From: Pseudoxanthomonas koreensis_A
GTDB lineage: Bacteria; Pseudomonadota; Gammaproteobacteria; Xanthomonadales; Xanthomonadaceae
Direction: 5' to 3'
DNA: 64,000 nucleotides
NCBI RefSeq assembly: GCF_041890415.1
Contig: NZ_CP169056.1
Coordinates: 1,674,001 to 1,738,000 of the forward strand
Numbering within the stretch: position 1 is the first letter of the stretch; each line of letters begins with the position of its first letter. The notes under the pieces were generated by a model. That model was not told where the DNA came from and searched no databases. It saw only the letters and a program-made list of their open reading frames with translations. Shown here piece by piece: positions 9,996 through 19,029 of the stretch. The position numbers were made by a program, and so were the translations under genes.

Positions 9996-10229
9996 CTAGT
10001 TGCAGCCGTTGCATCCGCCGCACGACGAACCACCACCGCTACCCGGCGGTGCGATGCGTCGCGCCAGCGCACGCATCCAGGCCGGGCGGCCGTCGCGCAC
10101 CAGCGGCGTGGCCACGGCCATGCGTAACCGGCGCAGGCTACCCGGGAACTGCTTGCGGACGAATACCCACAGCGCCAGCGCCACAACCAGGCCCACCAGC
10201 AGATACTGCAACCACAGGGGCAAGTGCAT
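9996..10229 (-). CDS. Small FeoB-associated Cys-tailed membrane protein
   Basis: The product has 77 residues: one N-terminal transmembrane helix (WLQYLLVGLVVALALWVFV), a basic segment, and a Cys-rich tail ending SSCGGCNGCN. It follows feoB by 21 nt on the same strand, the usual place for FeoB-associated small membrane proteins or FeoC substitutes. I chose the start at 10229 because GGAGG precedes it at ideal spacing; an ATG 15 nt further upstream is possible. The Cys tail could bind iron or an Fe-S cluster; this is inference. It converges with the J-like gene, leaving only 12 nt between stop codons. Confidence 0.75.
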   Translation of the reverse strand: MHLPLWLQYLLVGLVVALALWVFVRKQFPGSLRRLRMAVATPLVRDGRPAWMRALARRIAPPGSGGGSSCGGCNGCN

Positions 10230-10250
10230 GGCCGCCGCCTCCATCGCGCC

Positions 10251-12110
10251 CTAGTCCGCGCCCAGGCGCACCGCGACCTGGTAGGTCAGCAGCGAGGCCA
10301 GGTAGGCCAGCACGAACAGGTAACCGGCGGCGATGGCCATGGTCTTCCACGAGCCGGTCTCGCGCTTGATTGCCGCCCAGGTGGCGATGCACTGCGGCGC
10401 GTAGATGAACCACACCAGCAGCGACAGGCCGGTGGCCAGCGACCAACCGTCCGAGATCAGCGGGGTGAGCGCCTGGGTGGCGGCCTCGTCGTCGACGGCC
10501 GACAGCGCGTACACGGTGGCCAGCGAGGACACGGCCACTTCGCGCGCGGCCAGGCCCGGGATCAGCGCGATGCAGATCTGCCAGTTGAAACCCAGCGGCG
10601 CGAACAGGGCCGTCATGGAGTGGCCGATGCGCCCGGCCAGGCTGTAGTCGATCGCCGGCATCGTCGCATCCGGCGGCGCGGCCGGAAACGACAGCAGCAC
10701 CCACAGCAGCACCGTCAGCGCGAAGATGATCCCGCCCACGCGCTTGAGGAAGATCATGCCGCGCTCGCCCAGGCCGATCAGCAGGTCGCGCGGGTGCGGC
10801 ACGCGGTAGGACGGCAGTTCCAGCATCAGCGGATGCTCGCCCTTGTCGCGGCGCCACTTCTTCATCACCCACGACACCGCCAGCGCGCTGAGGATGCCGG
10901 CCATGTACAGGCCGAACAGCACCAGCCCCTGCAGGTTGAAGCCCAGCGCGACCTCGCGTGCGGGGATGAATGCACCGATCAGCAGCGCGTACACCGGCAG
11001 CCGCGCCGAGCAGGTCATCAGCGGCGCCACCAGGATGGTGGCCAGACGGTCGCGCGGGTCCTGGATGCTGCGGGTGGCCATGATCCCCGGGATGGCGCAG
11101 GCGAAGCTGGACAGCAGCGGGATGAACGAGCGGCCGGACAGGCCGGCGCCGGCCATCATCCGGTCCAGCAGGAACGCCGCGCGCGGCAGGTAGCCCGATT
11201 CCTCCAGCGCCAGGATGAAGGCGAACAGGATCAGGATCTGCGGCAGGAACACGATGACCCCGCCCAGGCCGGCGATGATGCCATCCACCAGCAGGCTGGC
11301 CAGCGGGCCCTCGGACAGGCTGCCGCCCACCCACTCGCCCAGCGCACCGGTGCCGGCTTCGATCAGGTCCATCACCGGAGTGGCCCAGGCATAGACCGCC
11401 TGGAAGATCAGGAACATCACCAGCGCCAGGGTCAGCAACCCGAACAGCGGATGCAGCAGCCAGCGGTCCAGCAGGTCATCGATGTGCGCGGTGCGCGCCG
11501 GCATGCGCACCGCGGCATCCAGCAGGCGCCGGGTCTCGGCGTGGAGGTCGGCGCCCTCGGCCAGCGTGACCTGCGGCAGGCGCGGCTGCGCGGCCAGTTC
11601 GTCGATGCGCTCGACCAGTGCACGGGCGCCGTGGTGGCGCACCGCCACCGTCTCCACCACCGACACGCCCAGCTCGCGTTCAAGTGCAGCGCGGTCGATC
11701 TGGATGCCGCGCCGGCGCGCCGCGTCGCTCATGTTCAGGGCCACGATCACCGGCTTGCCCATCTGCAGCACTTCCAGCAAGAAGCGCAGGTGCAGGCGCA
11801 GGTTGGTGGCATCCACCACGCACACCAGCAGGTCCGGTGCGGCTTCGCCCGGATAGAAGCCGCGGCACAGGTCGCGGGTGATCGCCTCGTCCAGGCTGGC
11901 CGGGCTGAGGCTGTAGGCACCGGGGAGATCGAGCACCGCGTACTGGCGCCCGGATGGACCGCGCAGGCGGCCTTCCTTGCGCTCCACCGTCACCCCGGCG
12001 TAGTTGGCCACCTTCTGGCGGCTGCCGGTGAGCTGGTTGAACAGCGCGGTCTTGCCGCAATTGGGATTGCCCAGCAGGGCCAGGCGCAGCGGTTCGGCGC
12101 GTGCGTTCAT
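10251..12110 (-). CDS. feoB: Ferrous iron transport GTPase/permease FeoB
   Basis: This 619-residue inner-membrane protein imports Fe(II). An N-terminal G domain shows G1 GNPNCGKT at 14-21, followed by the ANYAGVTVE switch segment and DLPGAYSL. A helical GDP-dissociation-like domain follows, then about ten membrane helices with paired gate regions (FLPQILILFAFILALEESGYLPRAAF contains the first). It is shorter than E. coli FeoB (773), mainly through shorter loops, which is common in this family branch. The start overlaps the feoA stop by 4 nt. A small Cys-rich membrane protein follows. Control by Fur is expected from the box at 12431-12447. Confidence 0.96.
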   Translation of the reverse strand: MNARAEPLRLALLGNPNCGKTALFNQLTGSRQKVANYAGVTVERKEGRLRGPSGRQYAVLDLPGAYSLSPASLDEAITRDLCRGFYPGEAAPDLLVCVVDATNLRLHLRFLLEVLQMGKPVIVALNMSDAARRRGIQIDRAALERELGVSVVETVAVRHHGARALVERIDELAAQPRLPQVTLAEGADLHAETRRLLDAAVRMPARTAHIDDLLDRWLLHPLFGLLTLALVMFLIFQAVYAWATPVMDLIEAGTGALGEWVGGSLSEGPLASLLVDGIIAGLGGVIVFLPQILILFAFILALEESGYLPRAAFLLDRMMAGAGLSGRSFIPLLSSFACAIPGIMATRSIQDPRDRLATILVAPLMTCSARLPVYALLIGAFIPAREVALGFNLQGLVLFGLYMAGILSALAVSWVMKKWRRDKGEHPLMLELPSYRVPHPRDLLIGLGERGMIFLKRVGGIIFALTVLLWVLLSFPAAPPDATMPAIDYSLAGRIGHSMTALFAPLGFNWQICIALIPGLAAREVAVSSLATVYALSAVDDEAATQALTPLISDGWSLATGLSLLVWFIYAPQCIATWAAIKRETGSWKTMAIAAGYLFVLAYLASLLTYQVAVRLGAD

Positions 12111-12418
12111 GCCGATACCTCCCGCTCCTCCACCGGTGCCGGCGCGTGATCCTGCACCGGGACCGATGGCTGCGCCGCCGGCTGCACCGGGGTGACCAGG
12201 ACCCGCGCAGCCTCCGCCCGGCGCAGCGCGAAACGGGTGTAGCCCACCTGCACCAGCAGCGGCTCGGCACCGAACGGCCCGCGGGCCACGATCCTCACTT
12301 CCTCGCCGGCAACGAAGCCCAGTTCACGCAGGCGTCGGGCGATGGGGTCGCCGGGGTGGGCGTCCTCCACGGACAGGACCAGCACGGGGGTGCGCGGCGG
12401 AGAGTCGGTCAGCGTCAC
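12107..12418 (-). CDS. feoA: Ferrous iron transport protein FeoA
   Basis: This 103-residue protein contains one SH3-like FeoA domain (HPGDPIARRLRELGFVAGEEVRIV ... GYTRFALRRAEAARVLV). It has a Pro/Val-rich C-terminal tail that is longer than in most FeoA proteins. FeoA is cytoplasmic and supports FeoB transport. The start is a GTG at 12418, placed a few nt after a GATAAT hexamer (minus strand, 12432-12427), so the mRNA may have almost no leader. The stop overlaps the feoB start (ATGA). Confidence 0.9.
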   Translation of the reverse strand: MTLTDSPPRTPVLVLSVEDAHPGDPIARRLRELGFVAGEEVRIVARGPFGAEPLLVQVGYTRFALRRAEAARVLVTPVQPAAQPSVPVQDHAPAPVEEREVSA

Positions 12419-12430
12419 GGCGATCTATTA

Positions 12431-12447
12431 TCAAGAATTGTTCTCAA
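12431..12447. promoter_or_regulatory. Putative Fur box in the feoAB promoter
   Basis: On the minus strand, TTGAGAACAATTCTTGA matches the gammaproteobacterial Fur consensus ATGAGAATNATTCTCAT at 12 of 16 scored positions by eye. It overlaps the GATAAT -10-like hexamer (12427-12432) just before feoA. Binding would block the promoter, the classic arrangement for iron-repressed feo. The fur gene itself is in this window at 26889. Confidence 0.65.
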
Positions 12448-12566
12448 TTGTAGCATCGCGCCCACCGCCCGGCCCGGCTCCGGCCAGGTGCAACGCCGCG
12501 TTGCGTCATGGTCGCAGGCTGGGCCGCGGCTATGATCGACGCACCTACCCCTTGCCCGGGTGCCCC

Positions 12567-13388
12567 ATGCCGGAACCGCTGCTGATCGAACGCGCAGGCG
12601 CCGTCCTGCACCTGCGGATGAACCGCCCGCAGGTGCACAACGCGTTCGATCCGGCATTGATCGCCGCGCTGACCGGCGCCCTTGACGCCGCGGCCACGGA
12701 CACGGGCCTGCGCGCGGTGGTGCTGTGCGGCCTGGGCCCGTCGTTCTCGGCCGGCGCCGACCTGCAGTGGATGCGCGACATGGCGCAGGCCAGCGAGACG
12801 GCCAACCGCGAGGACGCGCTGCAACTGGCCCGGCTGATGCGCACCCTGGATACCTTGCCCAAGCCGACCATCGCCAAGGTCCACGGCCCGGCCTTCGGCG
12901 GCGGCGTGGGCCTGGTGGCCTGCTGCGACATCGCCATCGGCACGCCACAGGCGCGGTTCGGCCTCACCGAGGTCCGCCTGGGGCTGCTGCCGGCGGTGAT
13001 CTCGCCCTACGTGGTGGATGCCATCGGCGCACGCCAGGCGCGGCGCTGGTTCACCACCGGCGAGTCGTTCGACGCCGATACCGCGCTGCAACTGGGCCTG
13101 CTGCACCGGGTGGTGCCGGCCGACGCGCTGGACGCGGCGGTGGACGCGCAACTGGCCCTGCTCGGCCGCGCCGCGCCCGCGGCGACCGCCGCTGCCAAGG
13201 CGCTGATCCGCGCCGCCGGCGATGACCTCGATGCCGATGCCCGGGACCGCAGCAACGCCGCGCTGATCGCGCGGCTGCGGGTATCGGCCGAGGGCCAGGA
13301 AGGGCTGGGCGCCTTCCTGGAAAAGCGCACGCCGGCATGGGCCGATCCGGACATCGACGGCGGCACCGGACCCGGCGGCCAGGCATGA
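12567..13388 (+). CDS. liuC: Enoyl-CoA hydratase/isomerase, likely methylglutaconyl-CoA hydratase
   Basis: The product has 273 residues of the crotonase superfamily. The oxyanion-hole segments are visible as FSAGADLQWM and HGPAFGGGVGLVACCDIAI. The catalytic region FGLTEVRLGLLPAVISPYV carries the family Glu. It hydrates 3-methylglutaconyl-CoA to HMG-CoA; the assignment rests on its position directly before the biotin-carrying MCC subunit and HMG-CoA lyase. The stop overlaps the next start by 4 nt (ATGA at 13385). A TATGAT hexamer at 12531-12536 is a -10 candidate. The gene is divergent from feoA. Confidence 0.88.
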   Translation: MPEPLLIERAGAVLHLRMNRPQVHNAFDPALIAALTGALDAAATDTGLRAVVLCGLGPSFSAGADLQWMRDMAQASETANREDALQLARLMRTLDTLPKPTIAKVHGPAFGGGVGLVACCDIAIGTPQARFGLTEVRLGLLPAVISPYVVDAIGARQARRWFTTGESFDADTALQLGLLHRVVPADALDAAVDAQLALLGRAAPAATAAAKALIRAAGDDLDADARDRSNAALIARLRVSAEGQEGLGAFLEKRTPAWADPDIDGGTGPGGQA

Positions 13389-15436
13389 CGGCGGCGGCGG
13401 ATGCCATGGCACGGCCTGGCCTGTTCCACACGGTGCTGGTCGCCAACCGCGGCGAAATTGCCTGCCGCGTGATCCGCACCTGCCGCCGGCTGGGCATCGC
13501 CACGGTGGCGGTGTACTCCGAAGCCGATGCCGGCGCCCTGCACGTGCGCATGGCCGACCAGGCCCGCTGCATCGGCGGCGCGGCCCCGGCCGACAGCTAC
13601 CTGCGCGGCGATGCGGTGATCGCCGCGGCATTGCACAGCGGCGCACAGGCGATCCACCCGGGCTACGGCTTCCTGTCGGAGAACGCGGATTTCGCCGAGG
13701 CGGTGGAGGCGGCCGGGCTGGTCTTCATCGGTCCGCGCCCGGGCTCGATGCGGCGCATGGGCAGCAAGGCCGGGGCCAAGCAACTGATGGCGCAGGCGGG
13801 GGTACCGGTGGTGCCCGGCTACACCGGCGAGGACCAGGCGCCGGACACGCTTGCGCACGAGGCCGCGCGCACCGGCTTCCCGCTGATGATCAAGGCCGCC
13901 CACGGCGGCGGCGGCAAGGGCATGCGCGTGGTCCATCGCGCCGGGGCCTTCGCCGAGGCATTGGAGAGCTGCCGGCGCGAAGCGCGCAACGCCTTCGGTC
14001 GCGACCGGGTGTTGCTGGAGCGCTACCTGCCCCGGCCGCGGCATATCGAAGTGCAGGTGTTCGGCGACAGCCACGGCAACCTGGTCCACCTGGGCGAGCG
14101 CGAGTGCTCGGCCCAGCGGCGTTACCAGAAGGTGCTGGAGGAATCGCCCTCGCCCTACCCTACCGCGCCGCTGCGCCAGGCCATGGCCCGGGCCGCAGTG
14201 GATGCCGCGCGCGCGATCGACTACGTCAACGCCGGCACCGTGGAGTTCATCGTCGATGCCGACGGCACGTTCTACTTCATGGAGATCAACACCCGGCTGC
14301 AGGTCGAACATCCGGTCACCGAGATGGTCACCGGCCTGGACCTGGTGGAATGGCAATTGCGGGTGGCCGCCGGCCAGCCGTTGCCACTTACACAGGACGA
14401 CATCCGCAGCCGCGGCCATGCCATCGAGGTGCGCCTGTACGCGGAGGATCCGGATGCCGGCTTCCTGCCTGCCTCCGGCCACCTGCGGGCGCTGGAGGTG
14501 CCCGGCGCCACGCCACAGGTCCGCATCGACGCGGGGGTCGAGGCCGGCGACACGGTCACCGTGTTCTACGACCCGATGATCGCCAAGCTCGTCGTCCACG
14601 CCGACGACCGTGCGCAGGCCCTGGCCCTGCTGCGCCAGTCACTGGCCCAGTGCCACGTGGCCGGGCCGAAGACCAACCTGGCGTTCCTGGAGGCACTGGC
14701 ACGGCACCCGGCCGTGGTCGAAGGCCGGATCGACACCGGCTACCTGGACCGGCACCTGGATGAGTTCCTTGACCCTGGCGCGCCGGCGCAATCCACGCTG
14801 CTCGCCGCCGGCGCCACGGCCTGGCTGCTGCGCACGCAGGACCTCACCCACGCCAGCACCGGTGATCCCCATTCGCCGTGGGCATTGGCCGACGGCTGGC
14901 GACTGCATGGCCGTGCCGCGCGCCAGCTCCGGCTGCAGGTGGGTGAGACCGTCCACAGCCTGGCGGCACGCGGCCACGGCAACCAATGGCAGCTGGCGAT
15001 CGACGACGCCGCGCCGCTGGACATTACCCACGCCCGCCTCACCGGCACCCGCCTGGACCTGTGCATCGATGGTCGCGCGCGCCGGCTGGCAGTGCGCTTC
15101 GACGGCCAGGCGCTGGAACTGCACGACGGCCAGCGGCGCGTGTGGATGCACCTGCTGCCGCCGGAGCAGGCCGGCGCCGGCACCGATGCGACCGGCGATG
15201 GCCGGGTACTGGCACCGATGCCGGGCAGGATTGCCATGCTCCAGGTCCAGCCAGGCCAGGTGGTGGCGGCCGGCGAGCCGCTGCTGGTGATGGAGGCCAT
15301 GAAAATGGAGCTGGCGATCAAGGCGCCTCACCCGGGCACGGTGGCGGCACTGCACGCGGCCGTCGGCGACTTCGTCGAGGCCGACGCGTTGCTGGCCGTG
15401 GTCACACCGGCACCGCATGCGGACGGCACGCCGTGA
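13385..15436 (+). CDS. liuD: 3-methylcrotonyl-CoA carboxylase, alpha (biotin carboxylase/carrier) subunit
   Basis: This 683-residue protein has an N-terminal biotin carboxylase with ATP-grasp fold (VLVANRGEIACRVIRT; HPGYGFLSENADFA; KAAHGGGGKGMRVV; EINTRLQVEHPVTEM). A middle domain follows, then a C-terminal biotinyl domain with VMEAMKMEL; Lys640 is the biotin site. It works with the beta subunit at 1332 in leucine catabolism. A similar domain order occurs in acetyl/propionyl-CoA carboxylase alpha chains, but the flanking hydratase and HMG-CoA lyase fix the role. It overlaps the upstream gene by 4 nt and the GTG start of the next gene by 4 nt. A second in-frame ATG lies at 13406. Confidence 0.94.
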   Translation: MTAAADAMARPGLFHTVLVANRGEIACRVIRTCRRLGIATVAVYSEADAGALHVRMADQARCIGGAAPADSYLRGDAVIAAALHSGAQAIHPGYGFLSENADFAEAVEAAGLVFIGPRPGSMRRMGSKAGAKQLMAQAGVPVVPGYTGEDQAPDTLAHEAARTGFPLMIKAAHGGGGKGMRVVHRAGAFAEALESCRREARNAFGRDRVLLERYLPRPRHIEVQVFGDSHGNLVHLGERECSAQRRYQKVLEESPSPYPTAPLRQAMARAAVDAARAIDYVNAGTVEFIVDADGTFYFMEINTRLQVEHPVTEMVTGLDLVEWQLRVAAGQPLPLTQDDIRSRGHAIEVRLYAEDPDAGFLPASGHLRALEVPGATPQVRIDAGVEAGDTVTVFYDPMIAKLVVHADDRAQALALLRQSLAQCHVAGPKTNLAFLEALARHPAVVEGRIDTGYLDRHLDEFLDPGAPAQSTLLAAGATAWLLRTQDLTHASTGDPHSPWALADGWRLHGRAARQLRLQVGETVHSLAARGHGNQWQLAIDDAAPLDITHARLTGTRLDLCIDGRARRLAVRFDGQALELHDGQRRVWMHLLPPEQAGAGTDATGDGRVLAPMPGRIAMLQVQPGQVVAAGEPLLVMEAMKMELAIKAPHPGTVAALHAAVGDFVEADALLAVVTPAPHADGTP

Positions 15437-16326
15437 GCGACTTCGTGCGCGTGGTCGAGGTTGCGCCCCGCGACGGGCTGCAGAACGAGGCCACGCCGGT
15501 GGCCACCGCCGACAAGATCGCGCTGGTGGACCGGCTCTCGGCCACCGGTCTGCGCAGCATCGAGGCCACCAGTTTCGTCAGCCCGCGCTGGGTGCCGCAA
15601 CTGGCCGACGCCGCCGAGGTGATGGCCGGCATCGCCCGCCTCCCCGGCGTGTCGTATCCGGTGCTGGTCCCCAACGAACAGGGCTATGCGCGCGCCCGCG
15701 CCGCCGGCGCCACCGAGGTGGCGGTGTTCACAGCCGCATCCGAGGCCTTCGTCCAGCGCAACATCAACACCACCATCGACGCGTCGATCGAACGCTTCGC
15801 CCCGGTAATGGCGCGTGCCGCCAGCGACGGCGTGCGCGTGCGCGGCTACGTCTCCACCGTGCTCGGCTGCCCCTACCAGGGCGCGGTGCCGCTGGCCGAC
15901 GTGGTGCGGGTGGCGCGCCGGCTGCACGCGCTGGGCTGCGACGAAATCTCGCTGGGCGACACCATCGGCGTAGGCACCCCGCGCCGGGCCCGGGAGATGC
16001 TGCTGGCAGTGGCCGCCGAGGTACCGATCGCGGCCCTGGCGGTGCATTTCCACGACACCTACGGGCAGGCACTGGCCAACGTGGCCGCCTGCGTCGAGGC
16101 GGGCGTGCGTGTGGCCGATGCGGCGGTGGCCGGCACCGGCGGCTGTCCGTATGCGCGCGGTGCCAGCGGCAACCTGGCCAGCGAGGACCTGGTGTACATG
16201 CTGCACGGCATGGGCATCGGCACCGGCGTGGACCTGGAGGCACTTGCAGCCACCGGCCGATGGCTCTGCGAGCGCCTGGGCCGTGCCAACGGAAGCAAGG
16301 TCGGCCAGGCCATGGCCGGCGCCTGA
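15433..16326 (+). CDS. liuE: Hydroxymethylglutaryl-CoA lyase
   Basis: The product has 297 residues. It is a TIM-barrel lyase that cleaves HMG-CoA to acetoacetate and acetyl-CoA, the last step of the leucine branch. Visible signatures are VEVAPRDGLQNE near the N-terminus (divalent metal and substrate site), VHFHDTYGQALAN (metal-binding His-x-His), and the family signature GTGGCPYARGASGNLA with the catalytic Cys. Translation starts at GTG 15433, overlapping the liuD stop as GTGA, so it is likely coupled. It converges with the aminotransferase gene, with only 54 nt between the stops and no obvious terminator. Confidence 0.95.
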   Translation: MSDFVRVVEVAPRDGLQNEATPVATADKIALVDRLSATGLRSIEATSFVSPRWVPQLADAAEVMAGIARLPGVSYPVLVPNEQGYARARAAGATEVAVFTAASEAFVQRNINTTIDASIERFAPVMARAASDGVRVRGYVSTVLGCPYQGAVPLADVVRVARRLHALGCDEISLGDTIGVGTPRRAREMLLAVAAEVPIAALAVHFHDTYGQALANVAACVEAGVRVADAAVAGTGGCPYARGASGNLASEDLVYMLHGMGIGTGVDLEALAATGRWLCERLGRANGSKVGQAMAGA

Positions 16327-16380
16327 GCGACCTGCGGGACGCGCCGGCCCGCAAGCATCAGCGCCGCCGTGCGCCGGGGG

Positions 16381-17574
16381 TCAACCGGGCAGCGCGGCGA
16401 TCGCGGCCTTGAGCAGCTCGCCGAGGACCTTGACCCCGGCGTCGATCTTCTCCCCCGGCACGGTCACGAACGACAGCCGCAGGGTGTTGGTGCGCGGCTC
16501 GATCGCATAGAACGGCGCACCCGGCACGAAGGCCACGTTGCGCTCCACCGCCTCTGCCAGCAGCGCGCCGGTGTCCAGGCCTTCGGGCAGCTCGACCCAG
16601 ATGAACATGCCGCCCTCGGGACGGTTCCAGCGCGCCTGCGCGGGGAACTCCCGCGCCAGCGCGGCCAGCATCCGCTCGCACTGCTGTGCGTAGAGGCTGC
16701 GGATGGTGGGGATGTGGGTGTCGAGGAAGCCGTCCTGCACCGCTTCGTGGACCACGTACTGCGAGAACGACGGGGTATGCAGGTCGGCGGCCTGCTTGGC
16801 CTGGACCAGCTTGGCGTACACCGGCTCGGGTGCCACCACGTAGCCCAGGCGCAGGCCCGGGGCCAGCACCTTGGAAAACGAGCCCATGTACACCACGCCG
16901 TCGGGATTCATCGACAGCAGCGACGGCAGGGCTTCTCCGCCGTAGGACAGCTCGCCGTAGGGGTCGTCCTCCAGCAGCGGCACCCCTGCCTCGGCGGCCA
17001 GCGCCACCAGCGCCTGGCGACGTGCCAGCGGCATCCTGCGCCCGGTCGGGTTCTGGAAGTTGGGCAGGCAGTACAGGAAGCGCGCACCGGCCAGGCCATC
17101 GGCGTCCAGCGCATCGGTGACGATACCCTGCGCATCGCCCGGCAGGGCCTCGAAGCGCGGCGAAAACAGCGAGAACGCCTGCAGCGCGCCCAGGTAACTG
17201 GGGGTTTCCACCAGCACCTTGCTGCCCTCGTCGACCAGGACCTTCCCCAGCAGGTCCAGGCCCTGCTGGGAGCCGGTGGTGACCAGCACCCGCGAGGCCG
17301 GGATCGGCGCGCCGGGGCGGCTGAGCCGCTCGGCGATCCACTCGCGCAATGGGCCGTAGCCCTCGGTGGGCCCGTACTGCAGGGCCGCGTGCGGCGCGTC
17401 GCGCAGCACCTTTTCGGTGGCCTGGCGCATGCGCTCCACCGGAAAGGTGGCCGGCGACGGCAGCCCGCCGGCAAACGAGATGACCTCGGGTCGCTCGGTG
17501 ACCTTGAGGATCTCGCGAATGGCAGAGCTGTTCAGCGCCCGGGCGCGCCCGGACAGGACGAATTGGGTAGGCAT
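16381..17574 (-). CDS. PLP-dependent aminotransferase of the 2-aminoadipate/MocR-like class
   Basis: This 397-residue fold-type I aminotransferase has no GntR-type DNA-binding domain. It shows ISFAGGLPSPATFPVE at the N-terminus, TTGSQQGLDLLGKVL, the PTGRRMPLARR loop, and the PLP lysine in GSFSKVLAPGLRLGYV. The class includes 2-aminoadipate, aromatic and branched-chain aminotransferases, so the substrate is open. It sits between leucine-degradation and tyrosine/PLP genes, which would fit an amino-acid role. The ATG at 17574 was preferred to 17583 because TACAAT (minus strand, 17587-17582) overlaps the latter. With that -10 the transcript would start at or next to the ATG, so it may be leaderless. 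Confidence 0.88.
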   Translation of the reverse strand: MPTQFVLSGRARALNSSAIREILKVTERPEVISFAGGLPSPATFPVERMRQATEKVLRDAPHAALQYGPTEGYGPLREWIAERLSRPGAPIPASRVLVTTGSQQGLDLLGKVLVDEGSKVLVETPSYLGALQAFSLFSPRFEALPGDAQGIVTDALDADGLAGARFLYCLPNFQNPTGRRMPLARRQALVALAAEAGVPLLEDDPYGELSYGGEALPSLLSMNPDGVVYMGSFSKVLAPGLRLGYVVAPEPVYAKLVQAKQAADLHTPSFSQYVVHEAVQDGFLDTHIPTIRSLYAQQCERMLAALAREFPAQARWNRPEGGMFIWVELPEGLDTGALLAEAVERNVAFVPGAPFYAIEPRTNTLRLSFVTVPGEKIDAGVKVLGELLKAAIAALPG

Positions 17575-17581
17575 GGGGCGC

Positions 17582-17587
17582 ATTGTA
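17582..17587 (-). promoter_or_regulatory. -10-like hexamer TACAAT abutting the aminotransferase start
   Basis: TACAAT reads on the minus strand from 17587 to 17582, leaving 7 nt to the ATG at 17574. That spacing puts the expected transcription start on the start codon. No TTGACA-like -35 at good spacing was found. Confidence 0.4.
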
Positions 17588-17691
17588 CGGTCCCGCCCGG
17601 GGCCCGCCACCAAACTTTCACACTGATTCAACGTCCTTTTACCGCGCAACGGAAACAATCGGTTCCCGTGCACGCTCTCCAGGAGACCGCC

Positions 17692-17874
17692 ATGTCCTTC
17701 CGCCAGTTCCCGGCCGTCGGCGACGACGGCAATTCCTACGTGATCATCGAGTTCCACGACGAGCGCGACGGCGAAGTCTCGTTGCGCTACGAGCTTGCAG
17801 ACGGCCAGCGCCTGGTCCGCAAGGACAAGCGCTTTTCCAATGCCGATGGCACCCTGGTACTGACCTCGGCCTGA
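17692..17874 (+). CDS. Small conserved-looking protein of 60 residues, function unknown
   Basis: The ATG has AGGAG 6 nt upstream. The product has 60 residues with alternating hydrophobic and polar strands (YVIIEFHDE, VSLRYELADGQRLV) and ends GTLVLTSA, suggesting a small beta-rich domain. There is no Cys, signal peptide or membrane segment. It is divergent from the aminotransferase and converges with tyrA. The good Shine-Dalgarno site and balanced composition in a region of high shadow-frame noise support a real gene. I do not recognise the family. Confidence 0.65.
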   Translation: MSFRQFPAVGDDGNSYVIIEFHDERDGEVSLRYELADGQRLVRKDKRFSNADGTLVLTSA

Positions 17875-17892
17875 GTGGCGGCGCGGTAGCGG

Positions 17893-19029
17893 TTACGGGT
17901 TTCCGAGAACCCTGCCCAGCCCCTCGCCGTCGATCTGGCTGGCGGCCGCGCGCAGCGTTTCCACGTCCGCGTCGGCCTCAAAGCCGATCCGGAAGTGCAC
18001 TTCGCCGGCCGGGGTGCGCGAGGAGTGGATCGAGGTCAGGCTGATCCCGTGCTGCTCGAACACGTTCAGCAGGCTGCGCAGCGAGCCGGGGCGATCGGCC
18101 GGCAGGTGCACGCTCAGGCACCGGGTCTCGGTCAGGTCGGCCAGCAGGTAGCCGACCCGCTCGAAGGTGTAGCTGCCGTCGGCCATCGCCGGCTCGCCCC
18201 AGGCCTGGCGGTTGTCTTCCAGGTAATGGCTGCGGAACTCGCTGCGCGCCGCCTCGTCGCCACGCTCCACCAGCCGCTGCAGGCGCCCGATCTGCGCGGC
18301 CAGGCGCGCGAGCATCTCGCCGGTGTGCGGGTTGCAGAACTGGATGTCCTCGTAGATCTCGGGGTTGAGCGAGAGGATCCGCGCGATCACCGCCGCATCC
18401 ATCTCGAAGCCGATAGAGCGGTACGGCATCAGTGCGGACGGGCCGCCCAGTTCGTCGGCAAAGCTGCGCAGCACCCCCGCCTGGCCAAGCGCCGACGCAT
18501 GGACCATGGCCTGCACCAGCGCCATCACCCGATCGTGGCGCTCCGGCGCGGCGTGCACGTATTCGCCCTGCAGTGCGTCCAGCAAGGTGTGCAGCCATGG
18601 CCGCCAGTGCTGCAGGCGCGCCTCGCACACCACCACCACCCGGCCGCGCAGGGTCGGCGTCTTCAACGGCGCGGTCATCGGGTGCAGGCCCACGACCTCG
18701 GCCTGCGAGGCCAGCATCGCCTCCACCGGCATCTGCTTGAGCGAGGTGATGTCCAGCCACAGGCGCCTGCGCTCGCGTCCGGCCGAGCGCGCCACATAGT
18801 CGGCGATCAACGCCGGGGTGTGCCGGATCGGGGTGGCGAACACCAGTACCTGGGCGCGATCCAGCAAGGCCTCGGGCAGGTCGCTGGCCGGGTCGGCCGG
18901 GTCATGGCCGAGCACCTGCAGGCCCATGCGCTGCTCGAAGAAGCGGCGCAGCCAGCGGCCGTAGGCGCCCGCGCTGCCGACGATGCCGACCACCGGCCGG
19001 GCAGCCGTGCGCGCATCGGCCGCGTTCAA
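17893..19029 (-). CDS. tyrA: Prephenate dehydrogenase with C-terminal ACT domain
   Basis: This 378-residue protein converts prephenate to 4-hydroxyphenylpyruvate in tyrosine synthesis. An N-terminal NAD-binding segment (VGIVGSAGAYGRWLRRFF) is followed by LVFATPIRHTPALI, LDITSLKQMP and LHPMTAPL. A helical dimerisation domain comes next, then an ACT domain (LPADRPGSLRSLLNVFEQHGISLTSI) that may sense tyrosine. There is no chorismate mutase domain. No ATG or GTG fits. The only sensible start is TTG 19029-19027, which overlaps the pdxY stop (TTGA), so expression probably depends on coupling to pdxY. Confidence 0.9.
   Translation of the reverse strand: MNAADARTAARPVVGIVGSAGAYGRWLRRFFEQRMGLQVLGHDPADPASDLPEALLDRAQVLVFATPIRHTPALIADYVARSAGRERRRLWLDITSLKQMPVEAMLASQAEVVGLHPMTAPLKTPTLRGRVVVVCEARLQHWRPWLHTLLDALQGEYVHAAPERHDRVMALVQAMVHASALGQAGVLRSFADELGGPSALMPYRSIGFEMDAAVIARILSLNPEIYEDIQFCNPHTGEMLARLAAQIGRLQRLVERGDEAARSEFRSHYLEDNRQAWGEPAMADGSYTFERVGYLLADLTETRCLSVHLPADRPGSLRSLLNVFEQHGISLTSIHSSRTPAGEVHFRIGFEADADVETLRAAASQIDGEGLGRVLGNP

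Noticed and set aside
10224..12149. A 641-codon plus-strand frame antisense to feoB
   Set aside because: The translation is Gln/Arg/His-rich and repetitive, with no Shine-Dalgarno site or motif. FeoB motifs are unambiguous on the minus strand.
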